This document shows, piece after piece, positions 5,904 through 6,960 of a DNA stretch of 6,960 nt. Where the stretch lies: positions 1-6,960 of the forward strand of contig DIFG01000002.1 of NCBI GenBank assembly GCA_002419025.1, given 5' to 3'. The stretch's first letter is position 1; each line of letters opens with the position of its first letter. A program made the translations under genes and the position numbers. The notes beneath the pieces are model-generated. The model was not told the DNA's origin, ran no database searches, and saw only the letters and a program-made list of their open reading frames with translations. The stretch is from Deltaproteobacteria bacterium UBA5754. Its GTDB lineage: Bacteria > Desulfobacterota > Dissulfuribacteria > Dissulfuribacterales > UBA5754.

Positions 5904-6818
5904 TTAGGTCTCCTTGTCCTTGTCGCGATGGGTCACGATGACGTCACTTCCCTTCACCGCGAGCAGATTTGCCACGTGATCGGCGATTACGACGCTTCTA
6001 TGACGGCCTCCTGTACAGCCGATCGCGATCACGAGATAGGATTTGCCTTCTGTGCCGTACAGGGGGATGAGATAGGAAAGAAATTGGGAGAAACGATCGA
6101 GAAAGGCCTGGGTCTCGGACTTTTCGAGGACGTATTGCCGGATTTGAGGACTTGTTCCGTCAAACGGGCGAAGTCTCGGATCGAAATAGGGATTCGGCAG
6201 GAACCGGACGTCGAAAACGAGGCTCGCTTCAGGGGGAACACCGTATTTGAATCCAAAGGAAAGGACATGGAGGACGAGATGGTCCAGGCGTTTTCGGGGC
6301 TCGTAGAGAGAAAAGATTTCCTGCCGGAGTTGGTGGACATTCATTGCAGAGGTGTCGAGGACACGGCTCGAACTCTCCTTCAGACACGCAAGGCGCATCC
6401 TTTCGAGTCCGATTGCCTCCAGGATGTTTCCTTTCGGCATCAAAGGATGGGGCCGTCTCGTCTGGCTGAATCTCCTGAGGAGGACATCGTCTCCAGCGTC
6501 GAGAAAGAGTATCTCCACGTGGTAGCCGTCCTCCTTGATCTGGGTGAAGATGGAATGATACTGATCGAGGAAGGTGGATTCCCGCACGTCCATCACCAAG
6601 GCGACCTTGGTTGGCTTATGCGCCGTGCCATCGGTAAAGGAAAGGAATTCGGGAAGGAGGACGATGGGAAGATTGTCCACGCAGAAATAGCCCAGGTCCT
6701 CGAATGCCTTTAGCGCCGTGCTCTTGCCAGATCCGGACATCCCGGTAATGACGACGGTCTGGACCATTCGCGGAGTGGATGAAGACGATTCGGTGTTCGG
6801 CAGGGCAGGATCAGTCAT
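5904..6818 (-). CDS. rapZ: RNase adapter / nucleotide-binding protein RapZ
   Basis: The 304-residue product is RapZ (YvcJ family). Landmarks are the P-loop GMSGSGKST (26-34), FCVDNLP (45-51), RFSQTRRPHPL (116-126), SFGFKYGVP (187-195), DVRFLPNPYF (203-212) and the C-terminal IGCTGGRHRSV (266-276). In E. coli RapZ binds the small RNAs GlmY and GlmZ and guides RNase E to control glucosamine-6-phosphate synthase. In other bacteria it is a nucleotide-binding protein of less certain role, and no small RNA is visible here. E. coli RapZ starts at the equivalent of Met18, so the ATG at 6767 (287 residues) is a real alternative. The 17 extra residues are rich in Ser/Thr and Pro. Neither start has a clear Shine-Dalgarno sequence. 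It is the first gene of the minus-strand run in this window. Confidence 0.93.
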   Translation of the reverse strand: MTDPALPNTESSSSTPRMVQTVVITGMSGSGKSTALKAFEDLGYFCVDNLPIVLLPEFLSFTDGTAHKPTKVALVMDVRESTFLDQYHSIFTQIKEDGYHVEILFLDAGDDVLLRRFSQTRRPHPLMPKGNILEAIGLERMRLACLKESSSRVLDTSAMNVHQLRQEIFSLYEPRKRLDHLVLHVLSFGFKYGVPPEASLVFDVRFLPNPYFDPRLRPFDGTSPQIRQYVLEKSETQAFLDRFSQFLSYLIPLYGTEGKSYLVIAIGCTGGRHRSVVIADHVANLLAVKGSDVIVTHRDKDKET

Positions 6819-6828
6819 TGGTCACTGT

Positions 6829-6859
6829 AAAAAAGCGGCTCTTCGTCATTTCGTGTGGA
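6829..6859 (-). repeat. Dispersed repeat fragment, copy B (matches window start)
   Basis: Read on the minus strand, this begins TCCACACGAAATGACGAAGA and ends in a T-run 11 nt before the rapZ ATG. It agrees with positions 1-31 at 27 of 31 bases. It may be part of a larger repeat that includes the 6898-6924 palindrome, since both lie in the same gap. Confidence 0.55.
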
Positions 6860-6897
6860 ATTTGATCGGTTTCCAGTGCGCAGTTGCATACCGCCTC

Positions 6898-6924
6898 GTC
6901 ATTCCGGCGGAGGCCGGAATCCAG
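6898..6924. repeat. Dispersed 27-nt palindromic repeat GTCATTCC...GGAATCCAG, copy 2
   Basis: The core is a perfect 8-bp inverted repeat, ATTCCGGC (6901-6908) and GCCGGAAT (6913-6920), around the loop GGAG. It matches the copy at 4906-4932 at 24 of 27 bases. The rest of the 142-bp region upstream of rapZ (6819-6960) shows no gene and no promoter I can defend. Confidence 0.75.
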
Positions 6925-6960
6925 TATAGAACGTGAATTATGAAGCCGTGCGTCTATCTT

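Noticed and set aside
5883..6713. 276-codon plus-strand open frame opposite rapZ
   Set aside because: The complementary strand encodes RapZ with all family motifs. The plus-strand product resembles nothing and depends on the codon bias of rapZ.
6718..6936. 72-codon plus-strand frame ending in VIPAEAGIQ
   Set aside because: It is antisense to the start of rapZ and ends in the translation of the dispersed palindrome, a familiar source of false small genes.
6819..6960. Promoter for rapZ (a TATACT-like hexamer near 6923-6928 on the minus strand; sigma-54 type sites)
   Set aside because: No acceptable -35 box is found at the right spacing, and no GG-N10-GC sigma-54 pattern could be placed. The operon may also start outside the window.

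Overview
The window is GC-rich, gene-dense bacterial DNA. It reads as a chromosomal segment of an anaerobic delta-proteobacterium in the broad sense (Desulfobacterota or a relative). This placement is an inference from three things: a GlcF/HdrD-type iron-sulfur protein, a RapZ - PTS EIIA(Man) cluster, and a probable selenocysteine gene. No rRNA or other taxonomic marker is present, so the exact group cannot be fixed.

Positions 65-4855 (plus strand) form a tightly packed five-gene run. It holds holA (DNA polymerase III delta), an HD-domain phosphohydrolase, a gene interrupted by one in-frame TGA, a GlcF-like CCG-domain iron-sulfur protein, and rlmE (23S rRNA 2'-O-methyltransferase). Neighbours overlap by 4, 4 and 17 nt, and the last gap is 7 nt, so translational coupling is likely. 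The two convergent gene blocks are separated by 4856-5059. That gap carries an octamer tandem array (GGATTARA) that also encodes the last residues of RlmE. The array is split by a 137-bp palindromic, MITE-like element. Positions 5060-6818 (minus strand) are a second operon, read rapZ, then mannose-family PTS EIIA, then rimI. Upstream of rapZ lie a second copy of the dispersed GTCATTCC...GGAATCCAG palindrome and a 31-nt segment nearly identical to the first 31 nt of the window.

The main discovery is the gene at 2058-3035. Conventional gene calling would split or truncate it at the TGA at 2220-2222. The frame starts at an ATGA overlap with the gene before it. It encodes a signal peptide, then an EPCPS-TGA motif, then runs open for another 270 codons. 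A GC-rich hairpin sits immediately after the TGA, where a bacterial SECIS belongs. Read through as selenocysteine, the product is a 325-residue exported protein of the UshA/5'-nucleotidase-like metallophosphoesterase fold. Every canonical metal-ligand motif in it is altered, and a Cys-x-x-Sec pair sits where the first metal-binding loop would be. It looks like a redox or metal-binding derivative of a phosphatase scaffold and a candidate new selenoprotein.

Functionally the plus-strand run mixes housekeeping genes (replication clamp loader, nucleotide clean-up, ribosome maturation) with two Cys/Sec-rich proteins (the selenoprotein and the iron-sulfur protein). The minus-strand run pairs an RNA/nucleotide-sensing regulator (RapZ) with a regulatory PTS EIIA and a ribosomal-protein acetyltransferase.
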